From assembly GCA_964035545.1 (NCBI GenBank), contig OZ037766.1:13939222-14003221 (forward strand): a DNA stretch of 64,000 bases, written 5' to 3'. How positions within the stretch are numbered: position 1 is the first letter of the stretch; each line of letters begins with the position of its first letter. Source of the DNA: Bugula neritina. Lineage: Eukaryota; Bryozoa; Gymnolaemata; Cheilostomatida; Bugulidae. Under the pieces are notes generated by a model, which worked only from the letters and a program-made list of their open reading frames with translations, was not told where the DNA came from and made no database searches. Of this stretch, positions 1-11,500 are shown in pieces. Both the position numbers and the translations under genes were made by a program.

Positions 1-1
1 A

Positions 2-3000
2 TCTTCTGTAGATTCTACGCCAACTATTGCAGATTTACCGTCAGTTGAAAGAAACTTCACTGCGGAGCCTACAGAATTACCTTCAACGTCTACTAAAATT
101 TTACATTCAGGTACTGGAAATGTTACTTCAACACTTGGTTCACCTTTAACTATTGCAGGTTTACTTTCAACCACTACAGAATCACCTTCGTCCGCTACAC
201 GCTTACCTTCAACTACTGAAAATTTGTCTCCCACTACCATAGAATCACCTTCAACTACTACAGGTTCACCTTCAAATACTTTAGGTTCACCTTCAACTAC
301 TACAGGTTTACCTTCAACTACTACAGGTTCACCTTTAACTACTTTAGGTTTACCTTCAACTACTTCAGGTTCAACTTCAATTACTACAGGTTCACCTTCA
401 ACTACTTCAGGTTTACCTTTAGCTACTACAGGTTCACCTTTAACTACTTTAGGTTTACCTTCAACTACTTCAGCTTCACTTTCAATTACTTCAGGTTTAC
501 CTTTAGCTACTACAGGTTTACCTTTAGCTACAACAAAATCACATTTAACCACTACAAGATCGCTTTCAACTATCACAGAATTACCTTCAATTACTACAGA
601 ATTGTCTTTAACTGCAAAAGATATTTTGTCTTCGACTCTTACAGATATAACTTTGTTTTCTGAAAAGTCTTCAACTCCTAAAGGTTCACGTTGGTCTACT
701 GCAACATTCTCTTCAAAGTTGACTGCTGCACAGTCACCTTCTGCAGACAAAGATTCAGTTTCTACCACAACAAGTTTGTCTTGGGATAATACTAGTCCAC
801 CATCTTCAGTTACTGGAGATTCCCTCTCTTCTAAAGTTGGCTCAACATCAACTACAAAAGACTTGCCTTCAAGCACTGCTAACATTGACATACCTTCTAC
901 CAGTAGCATTAATTCACCATCAGCTCCTACAGATTTACCATCTACTTCTGGTAGCTCTTCAACTTTAGATTTGCAAGTAACAGCTACCAAGATATCTTCT
1001 AGTGCTCCACCAACCATGGTCACACTGTCCCCAACTGATGCATATTTGGTTTCAACACACTCTCCACCATCCAACTTTACTACCCACAAGTTTTCACCTA
1101 TTACTTCTACACAATCGCAAGTGACTAAAAAGCCATCTGTGTCATTTCATGCCGATACTGCCAAATCTCTTTCTGCTGTTACTGAGGTTCAAACATCACC
1201 TTCAAGCTCAACTATTAATAGTTTGTCTGTCACTAGAAGTTGGCATGTGATTTCCAAGGCTTCGTCATCCATTGTTTCAGATTTTAAACCAACTGCCAAC
1301 ACCACAGACCCATTTATCCGAGGTACAACCTTGCTTATAATAATTAAGGAAACGTATAGTAGTGTTTCAACTGTTTATAACAGATTAAAAATTAATGCTG
1401 ATTTATTGAGATTAAAACTTATTGACTTCATTCTTATTTTATTTCTTTTGCTTTTTGTTTGTCTAGTCAGAGGAAAGGTAATAATATCTATATACTATAT
1501 TGTTACAATACTATACAATGTTAGTATAATTATCGCAACTAAATGTGTTAGCTACCTACCTATTGTTTTTTGCAGAGTAGATGATCAGCTCAGCTTAGCC
1601 TCTTTCAATTGTCTCTATAATTTTCACTTGCAATCTATATAGAGAGTAGAAAATGTCAATTTTGCATAATTTTATAAGTGCATACATCTGTTTTCAGTAT
1701 TACTTTAATTTGGCTTGAATTGCATATATAACTATTACTAACCTAAGCATGGTTCGTGCCAAGGCGAGAAGGACTTTTTACTTATTAGTGTAAACTTAAC
1801 TTATTTCATTTGAAAATTGTAGACTGTTGTAATTAACCCATACCTATTTTATAGAAATGCCAACAATTGTGTAACTTATGACCTAGATTTTAAACTCTTG
1901 CAACGTATATGCAAATGACAAACAAACTGTAAGCCTCTTAGCCCAGCTCAAAGTTCAGCTATACATTTTCACCTAAATCTCTAAACTTTGACTGAAGAAT
2001 TTATTGGCTTGAAAAAGAATGAAGTGCTTTAAACAAATTTTACTTTTTAGCTATTTTTACTGTCAAGCACGTTCCAAAACACAAAATGCTCTGTATTACT
2101 GATCAGTGCTGTTTGTTTAGGTATTAATAAGCATATATTTATTTGTCCACTATATACTCACCGTTCATTTGGTCAACTTGGTGCTATAGTTCTCAAAAAA
2201 AGGTTTAATCAGGACGTTTTACTTCCTTGTATGAATGTTTCTTCTAATGCCATTGTAACTGTAGACAATCTACAGTTGCAATTTGGTTATACAAAAAGGT
2301 GTCATTCCACTTGGACAATTCCCAGTTAGACGATATTTATAGATTTTAGTGTAATATATGTATTTTATGTTATTATTTAGCACATAATAGAAAGCAAAGA
2401 AGCCATCAGTAAGCCACTTACAGTAACAATGCTTCTATAATTAAGAAGCCATCTTGCACAAACCTTAAACTTAAAGGTGAAAAATAGACAAAATATAACA
2501 AGAAAAAATATCAAGTATGCTTATTAAGTAGTATATTAAAAGAGATTCTAGACAAAAAATGGAACAGTGAAGCTGTAATATAGCAGTATGTGATGTACCA
2601 TGAAATGCATTTGTGCATTTAATTCTGTTATTTTGAATAAAATAAACTGTAGCTAAATTAGTATTGAGTTAAAGCAATTAGCTGGCTTGGTAGCTTATTT
2701 CATGTTTAGCAGTAAATGCAACAGTTATATACGTATATTACTATATATATTGTATCAAAATAAAAAATTGTCTAAGTTGGAACGTCTAAGTGGAGTAAAA
2801 CCTACAACAAAATGGGAAAGCTTTTGTAAAGCTGCATTTTTAAATTTAACTGTATAGCTTATAAATTATTTAAAATACTTGCCCATTCATGATCAATATT
2901 CAACTTGATATTTTTCTCGCAAGATTGGCTTCTATCATGTTTTACAGTTATCATAATAATTGCAGTAAAATCTGAAAAATGATATATAATAATATGCTTG

Positions 3001-4084
3001 TTGGCAAACATTTGAAGTATTTGCTTTTATCAAGCAAATTCTGTTGTGCTTTGTTTTCAGCAAGTTTTGTAACATTAAGTTTTTTTGTTACTAGATATTG
3101 ATAAAGCGACAACGCAGAATGGTGAAAATTCGACTAGCAAATTACAATTGGTTACAAAAGACAGCAACTCTTCTATTTTAACAGGTGATTTGCTTTTACA
3201 GAGTGCATGACTGCGCACCTCCTATAGATGTCATGCATGGTATACTTCAACATGCTTGGTCCATCATTACTATGTTTGCAATTGAATTGAAAGTATTTGA
3301 TGTTGGCCCAACAAATTTTATACAGCCATTATTAACTATTATCTAAATGTTTCAAATGATAGATCTACCATACATACAGTATATACAATACACGGCTAAT
3401 ATAAATAAATAGATGACAGGCTGCTATTTGAAAAATGAGTCAACTTTCCTCTTGGTAATGTATCTATTTATGGCATCAAAATTGTTTTGGAAAAGTAACT
3501 CCTAACATGTAATGATGACTAATCAATTTAGCAGCAAAACAACTGCTAAATATGTTTGAAAGTTGGATTGTACAAGTAGAATGCATAAAAGTTGAGGAAT
3601 AAATTTACCGATTATAATTTCTACCAAGGTATTGATTATTATAGCAAAATAATTGGTTTACTCTCAAATTAAACAACAAACATTTTCATAACCTGGTATT
3701 TGTAGCTTTCACATAGTTTTGTGAAATGTAAGTTTTTATTTAACTACAGTTATACGCTGCCTCAATTTTTCCTTCTAGATATAATTTAAGGTACAGTTAA
3801 TCAAAATATCGTAATATGCTTTTAATTTTCATTGTTTTTTTTCAGACTCAGTTACATTAGTTGTTGGTGCAGCAGAAGAAGCCGTTCCTCACCCTAATGA
3901 AGACTATAAACTCAGCCACATTTTAAACAGACAAATAATTTATGTTGTTCTGATATCTGTGGCTACAGTTGCTATAGTTGGTAGCCTCATCACTTGTATT
4001 GTATGTCGGGTGTGTGTAACTAATGGAAGGTCATATACCTTACCAGAGGAGCAGCTTCACCTCTACACTGTCACTAACAAATGA
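2..4084 (+). CDS. Mucin-like Ser/Thr-rich single-pass membrane protein, 3' part
   Basis: The reading frame is already open at the left edge, so the 5' end lies outside the window. I join three exons: 2-1322, 3095-3184 and 3846-4084 (stop TGA 4082-4084). All junctions are phase 1 with GT donors and AG acceptors, and the frame stays open, giving about 550 visible residues. Exon 1 is dominated by Ser, Thr and Pro with many short repeats, the composition of a heavily O-glycosylated stalk. The last exon has a hydrophobic span (IIYVVLISVATVAIVGSLIT) followed by Cys/Arg residues and a short cytosolic tail of about 25 residues with two Tyr (SYTLPEEQ, LYTVTNK). Topology is therefore a type I-like extracellular mucin stalk, one membrane helix and a small tail. 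I see no SEA, EGF or other named domain, and function beyond cell-surface mucin is unknown. The neighbouring gene converges on it. Confidence 0.75.
241..540 (+). repeat. 21-bp coding minisatellite in the mucin-like exon
   Basis: About 14 imperfect 21-bp units encode 7-residue repeats of the types SPSTTTG, SPLTTLG and LPSTTSG. They stay in frame, so the array expands or contracts the mucin stalk without breaking the gene. Beyond about 540 the repeats decay into irregular Ser/Thr-rich sequence. Confidence 0.85.
1323..3845 (+). other. Introns of the mucin-like gene
   Basis: Intron 1 is 1323-3094 and intron 2 is 3185-3845; exon 2 (3095-3184, 30 codons) lies between them. Both introns are AT-rich with no further gene that I can support. 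The frame of exon 1 stays open past its donor until 1642 and contains a hydrophobic stretch (see findings). Confidence 0.6.
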
Positions 4085-4340
4085 CTTTATTGCCTTTGAT
4101 CTGTAAATTTATGACACATTTGTGGTACGATGATTACTATTTTAATAAGTTGGTTCAGCTAGTTTTAGGACATTTTGGGCAAAGCATGTTGCCTTTTATT
4201 ATATTTAAAGCTGCTATTCTTGTGAGATAGCACGGTACTACAGTATCATAATGTTTTGCATGCAGTATTGTGTAATGAATTTCGGAATGTGCTATTATAA
4301 TGAATTAGTTTATATGCAACAACTTCAAGCAAGTCTTTTC

Positions 4341-4346
4341 AATAAA
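4341..4346 (+). terminator. Polyadenylation signal of the mucin-like gene
   Basis: AATAAA lies 257 bp after the TGA stop and is the first canonical hexamer downstream, so the predicted 3' UTR is about 0.28 kb. It sits about 80-145 bp from the polyadenylation signals of the converging gene on the other strand. Confidence 0.6.
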
Positions 4347-4425
4347 ATTTTAAAACAAATTTTGATAAGTTTATATTGCTAGTTGATATAGGTCAACGTT
4401 GACTTTTCATTACAGTTCATAATAA

Positions 4426-4490
4426 TTTATTTTGAACTTCTATACAAATTTCAAGGTCAAAACTGGTAAAATTGCTGAAAAGATTTTATT
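4426..4490 (-). terminator. Candidate polyadenylation signals of the TRIO-like gene
   Basis: Two AATAAA hexamers on the minus strand (TTTATT on the plus strand at 4426-4431 and 4485-4490) lie about 0.9-1.0 kb downstream of the TRIO-like stop. Either would give a 3' UTR ending just before the 3' end of the converging mucin-like gene. Confidence 0.45.
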
Positions 4491-5128
4491 TGTATACATA
4501 CACTTGCCACAAAACATACTCTACTATTTACAATATGAAGATTATATACAAAGAGGTGCAAATGCACTTAATACTATTGATGCCTCGCTAGTCTAAAATA
4601 TTTGTACAGAAATTCATAGTTTTTTATACAAAACCACAACAAAATGGTAAAGTAAATACATGACCATGCTACATGCAAATACTTACCTAAAAAATTAAAG
4701 TTGACTCAAGCACCAACATCAAATCTATATACTACTAAAATCCAAATTGAATATCAGTTGAATTAGGAAAATGCACAACTTGCAAACTGTTTAATTGACA
4801 TTGATTTGTAGGTAAACAAATTACTATAATATAGAAGAAAAGTGTGATGCATGCAATCTGATGCAAATAAGTACACAAAACAGTGTTATAAACAGAATCA
4901 TGCATCATAGATACTAGATAACAATGATAAAATCAATTTCATAGCAAAATTAAAATTTAATATAAGTAAATCCATTGCAAAAATATGAATTTATAGTGAG
5001 AATGAAGTAAAGAGCAAATTTTGAAATTATGAGCAAGAGCTTGATCATTACTTTAAGATAATAGTATTACATGATGTACACATAATACCACATATATTGT
5101 ATATATAGTATTATTGTATATATAGGCG

Positions 5129-5169
<41 letters not shown>

Positions 5170-5408
5170 TATATAAATAAGAAAAGTTTCACTAGTTTGG
5201 TGACAATCAAAGTTTTAATTAATTCAACAGCAACAGAATTAGCATGGCCATTGGACGGCAAAAAGTGTAGTGGAAGCAAACTAGCAGACAATATCACAGA
5301 GAATTTTGACTATGTGGTTGAGTGTGGTAATCAACCAGACAGACTTCTGAGCACCTTCACTGATGGATCACAGAGCAGTTAAGAGAGTCAACTGATAGAT
5401 GGATCAAA
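4491..5408 (-). other. Probable 3' UTR of the TRIO-like gene, with a TA run
   Basis: No gene is visible in this AT-rich stretch between the stop codon and the candidate polyadenylation signals. It contains a pure TA dinucleotide run at about 5133-5166 flanked by degenerate TA-rich sequence, which would lie in the 3' UTR. Confidence 0.5.
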
Positions 5409-5562
5409 TCAGTTGCTTATTTGTGAAGATCTGTTGGGGTTATTACCAGCATTGCCACCGCTACTGCTGTCACTTGAGACCGCAGTGCCGATAGAATTTT
5501 GAGATCCTCTTCGCTCAAATGACAGCTCATCTAATGAGGTATTGCTAATGCTATCCAGCTCT
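5409..5562 (-). CDS. TRIO-like gene, last coding exon: Ser-rich tail and stop
   Basis: The exon completes a phase-2 codon and encodes 51 residues, including [20 protein letters not shown] and a Ser/Gly run, then TGA at 5409-5411. The segment resembles the TISIASRTSQNT linker that precedes the first SH3 domain in vertebrate TRIO, but the frame ends there. The terminal residues (SSQISN) do not fit the usual PDZ-ligand pattern that ends Kalirin-7. Confidence 0.88.
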
Positions 5563-8500
5563 CTGTAATAAAGAGATTCAGTCAAATTTATTGGCAGTAA
5601 ATCCATTTAAGTTCTGCACACCATACACAGATGTCTTGCCCCACCTTTGACTTGGCAAATAATGTAAGAAAACGACACTGGGTGCTACAGCTGATGCATG
5701 CCTCACAGAGACCAGCTTTTTAAATATACAAGTATAAAAGTAATGTCCACTGACAGAAAGTTTAAACTCAAAGATGTTTAAATAAATAAGAGGAAGGAAA
5801 GAGGACATACCTGCTGTTCCTGTCGGAGGAAGAAGCGTGTGATCTGCTGGAGCTGCGAAGCCCTGGTTTACTGAAGAGAGGTCTTGTCATTGGCTCGTTA
5901 TATTTGGACTTGTATAATACTCGCTCATTTATTATTTGTCTAATCATGGTCACCCAGGTTTGCTTTGTGTCTAAACTGTGGGCCTGTACAGATAAATTAT
6001 AATACTTCATTAATAAAATGACGATGATAGAACAGCATCTCTCTCGCTTATTCAGGCAGATTTTGTGACAGCAGTAGCTAGTAACAGTAAATTTGCAAAA
6101 AAGGAAGCTTGCAAGCAGCAACATCTTGAACTAAAAAGGTTTATAATAGGGCAATGGACAATACCCAACTAAGAATTAGATACAAAACATATGTGAATAC
6201 AATACCTTAGATACAAAGCATGTATATATATAATACCTTTAATATTATTTTGGTATCTGACATAGTGGGTACAGCGCCTGTCCACAGGGCAAACTTGCAC
6301 TGATCACCTTCTATGTGTTCTGTAACACTGATTTCTGCAATCTAAAAACAATATATAAATTCCATCAGGGCTACCTAACATGAAGATGTGGTAATGTTGG
6401 TGTATTTTGTAAATTTAACAAATTATTGATTTATCTCTAATGCCTTTATGAAAACAAAATCTTATAAATAATAAAACAGAATTGGCATATTTTACAACTA
6501 ACGTACCAGCAAACGAGTTTTGTATGTATACTTCGTTTTTCCACCTTCAGTGGCTTCTTTGGCAAACACAATACAATCTTCAAAGAGAAAGATTTGTCTC
6601 TCTCTCCCCTTCTTTATGATATGTTTGGGATCCCACAGAGTGAATCTGTCTTGAAGGAGCACATCTCCCCAAGCCAGCAAGTCATCCTATAAGAAGCAAA
6701 TATAGCATTTCATTTTATTACATTGCCAAGTGAAATAATATAAATAATCATAATCATTATCTTACGCCCTTTATATAAAGCTTTAATAACAGAAATATAA
6801 TTGAAAAATCCATTAAATAAGGCCAAATGTATTCATAAAATTTTTTATGTACATCATCAACTGGACCATTTTTCATCTTTCTGCATAAATATCTTCAAGA
6901 ATATAGAAGGCTAGTGACAGATAAAATGGCCCCATTAACTGATCAAGACAGAAGATTTATACTGTGAAATACACTTAATCTTGGGTCTATGCCCTAATTA
7001 CTGTGACTTTGCATAAATATTGCCTATAACCCTTTACATTACTGCTTAGCAATGCTTGCCAGGCATCAGCCAGTAAAGCAATGCTGGAATAGAAACTAAG
7101 TATCAGCTAATGTTAGAGAGGATATATTATACATGTGCTGATGGCATTCTGCTATCTATGTATAGTTCACACCAAAAAACTAACTTTGTTGAAAATAAAA
7201 AAATATTTCAATGGTAATGAGGACTTCTTAGGTAAGCAATTGAGCTTTTTGAAATTTGTGTCTTATTTGCATAAAATTATAAATGTAAAAAGGATGGTAA
7301 CTGCATTATTATGCTGGTTTACCACATGAAAGTTTACTTTTACAATTGAAACAACCCTGATACATAGTTTGAAATATAGAGAGTTGCAAAATCACTTGAA
7401 GAAAAAAGAATTATAAGAGCGTGCATGGTAACTGAAGACTATCGTGATATACAGAGCACTATATTTAGCCAACCTGAACGCCTTCTAGCATACTCAAATG
7501 AACTGCATCGTTGGCTTTCTTTGGAACCGACAACATCACATCTAGCCCATCCTGAAAAATGCCCAACTTTTATTAATATGTATCTAGTAGTGTTAGTTTC
7601 CTGTCAACAAGACTAGAGTTTCATGAGATACAGTTCAACGTTAAGAATACAAATCCTCTAACAAACGTATCCCTGCTTACATAAAGAAATTATTACAAAT
7701 AGGAAAGATGATTGACAACTAAAGCTATTGCTGTGCCATCCATGCATGTTGGAGACAAGATAATTACTCTACCTTGATTTCTCCTTTGCCTTCGTCACAG
7801 CAAGCCATGAGATCTTTCAACAGCAGCTGATACTTGGTGATTCGTTGCACCGGTTTGATCAAATAACTCTGTATAGAGCCATTTAGTTCGTACTTAGACT
7901 GTACTTTCTACAAAATAAATTATAAAAGTGGCTACAACCTAAATGACAATATCCATTTTAATTCAGCCACTTTTAATAGTGAGCCATGACTGGTAACACA
8001 ACGTCACAGTTTTTAGGATAAAGTTAGGAAACGCAAGTAGGGTTCAACAAAAGAAAATATATTGGGGTTTATGGGTTGACAGTTTTCTCTTACTTGGTGG
8101 TGGTTTATTGCATTAATAAGCGATTAAGATTCACAAATGGCACAATGCTTTGAAAACTGTAAAAATATATTTTGTAATGCAGAAAAAAATGAAAATTTGC
8201 CTTCCTTTATCATGGCATTTACGTGTACATATATGTATGTTGGATAAATTCAGTGAAGTTCAAACTTTTTAAAAGCAAAACAGTTATAGGTGGATGATGG
8301 CTTTCTTTTTGTTAGTAGACATTTCTCCAGCACAACTGTATCCAGTCTAGCTATAGGAATTCACTTATCCGGCTGTGTTACAGTTGAACTTCCTCACAAC
8401 TTTATACCCCATTAACTCAAATCAGAAGAACATTTCATTCTAATCCCCTTGTCAAGATGAGTGGAGAGGAAAACAACAGGATGCAGAGATACTCACATCA

Positions 8501-11500
8501 AAGTAGCTGCCTGCGTGGGCCATCAGCACTTTGGTAGACTCCGTCTTATTCTTACAGTACGTTACGTACATGGAGAATTTCTCAGCCCACGTCACAAAGT
8601 TGTGGCCGACATCTTCGGGCAGGGATTCATATTTCTCCAGCTCTTGGAGGAAGGTGCTGTAAGCAAGCAGATGCAGTGTTAGATGTAAAGACATCACAAT
8701 ATTCTACACGCCACTCAAATCTTATACAACTAAACTTTATAGTAACTAAATATGAGTATGATTGGAGAATACCAGAGGAAAAAAATAAATGCGGAAAAAA
8801 ATTTCAATAAAAAGAATGCAACTGATAAGCGATAATTGAGCAACAAAAGATGAAATGAAAGAAATACGATATGCAACGAGCATACGAGTAGAACCATGAA
8901 TGATTCAGCGCTAGATAACAAATTGCAGTTAATGGACACAAACACTTCAATGGGTGATTGAATGGTGAAAAAATATCATATATATAATGTCAAGTTTGTT
9001 TCACGCTCCATCTAACATATAATAAAAACAAGCCGTGCCATATTGTTGAAAGTGAATATTAATGGCTTCCACAATGGCATTAGCAAGTTGCAGTAACTAC
9101 TAACTAAATAGCCATCAGTACCATTTGTGAAATTGATAAATCTCCTCAATGTTGCCGAAGATAACCGTATGCTGTCCCACAATTCCAGCAGGAAGTTCAT
9201 CTGCTGGTGTGTTTTTCATATCTTTGAGGTAGTAATTCACGCACTCTTCCAGGTCTTTGACATACGCTCGTTCTGTTTGAAGTAGCTCCGCCATTATAAA
9301 CCTTCAGAGGTAAATCAACATATTGAAACAGGAAATGAGATTATAATAACTTCAACAAGACAATAGAGTTAACTGAAAGGATTAGTTTAAGAGATATGTC
9401 TTTACACCATGTAATATTACCTCACCTTTGTTAGAAATACTGCATGTGTTTTCGTCAAAAAATTAACAGTAACTAAACAGAAGCAAAAAAGTGGCGTCTA
9501 TGGAATTCTATTTAATTATATTCACGAATTGATAGACTGTTAATTCAGTTGAAAGATTAATTGATTCTCATCTATTTATAACACAAAGAATTGCAAACAT
9601 TGAATAATTCACAAGAAACAACTTATTGGGTGGGGAGGGGGACTGGGCGTATTAACTCAACATATATCCATCAACTCAACTATAAATAAGTGAAATACAC
9701 GATAGAAGTATACAATGCTTACTCTCGCTTTCTAGCTGATTTTCGTTTTTCTTCATTAATTTCCCGGTGCTGCATTTTATCTTTATGACAGTTGGAGCTA
9801 ATATTGTCCCTAGGCTGAACATTCTGTATACCCAGTGTCAACTCTAATTGTTTTTTATAAGTGTCTATGCTGTCAGTAAACTCCCTGAATCTTTTGTCTA
9901 CTGCCTCCAGCCATTGCCGTATTCCATCTCTATGACTGTTGTCATGCTCCAGCATATGAGCTGCAACTTCTTTGAGATACGCCACTTTTCCAGTTTTTTC
10001 CTGCCAAAGAATCAAAGTTAAACTCAATGCAGTTGTAGCAAGGAGACAGATAAGCATCGGCAAAAAATGAGAAGTTACTTGAAATGTAAAGTAAAAACAT
10101 GAACTTTGAGAAACTGATGTTGTGCATAAAACCTATTATAAGTATTGCTCAATCGAAAACTTAACAGTCATTCAGATCTGAGTTACCCGACTGTGAATTC
10201 GAATTAAGGAGATATTGAACAACAGGTTGGATTACATTCCGCTAGGATATATTGAACATGACAGGCCCAAAACGAAGAGAACGCATGCAATGAATGATGT
10301 GTGTAACTAGTAAATACTAAGTGAGAGTGTTGACTGAGGTAGAAAGGAAGGAAACACTTGAAATGAATATTCATGAATGCATATTCGTGAGTAGTACCCT
10401 AATCTCGCGTACTGCACATGTATTAGAATGTAGATATTGGTGAGAGGATGGGTGGGTGAGTCATTCAATTTATATGAATAATTTGTAGACTACTTGATAT
10501 TCGGCATTGTCTTTGGTAACTTAAGAAGTCGAAGTCATCTATGATATATGAGACAATTTGAGCAGAGGGTGACTGCTAGAACCAGGCACTGCTAACAGCT
10601 GCCAATGCTGACTGTAATGTATATGTTTCTCACCAAATAGTTTATATTGAGATAGTATATAATAGTACTCAGTGAAATAGTTTGGAGATAAGCTCCATGA
10701 TGACCTCTCTTACACCAACTGACATGAAATAAAATTTAAATGTTTTGGGAGAAGTTTGATGAACTCTTCAACTTACAAGTTGATAGTTTAGCCAGAGAGG
10801 GGCATGTAAACCGTGCTATTAATACACATTTGGATATTCAACAAAGTGACCCGTCAATGCACTGACTTCGTTCTCGCCCAGTGACTCCTAACACACTGCA
10901 CAATGTACACATAGCATACAAGTGTTGCTACACAGTGTTATATAATTCCTATTCAATATCACACACCACACGTTATCTATATAGCTACTCTTACCTTCAC
11001 CTCGCTCTCGACAAACTCTCTGTGCTCTTTTAACAACCTGTCTGCCTCGTTTTCATCACCGGAATCGTGAGTGTGAGTGCTGAGATACACGTCGCCTACT
11101 TCTCGTATCCATTCTATCACCTGTAAACACGATAAGAGAGGCTGTCTTAGCAACTCGTATATTGCAAGTAATTCTCCTGTGAGAACTTGTATATAGAATA
11201 CGGAGCAAATAGAAGTTCTGTGCTTTAGAGTGGAATAAGGAAGAACACAGATATCAAGATTTATATCCATGGAAAAGAGCCATAAAAAGTATGGAACAAA
11301 ATGTGACACAAATGAATCATCAATGATAGCAGCACAACATGAATCAGAATAAGATTTCCTGTGTCACTTCAAGATAATGAGAGAAGTTATTGTGGTTAAC
11401 CCAAGGAGTTATCTCCCTTGTAACTAAACTAATTTAATAGCAATCTGACCACTGGTCAACCAGTGCTTTGTAGCATTCAGAACTAACTTCGTCTTTCTGT

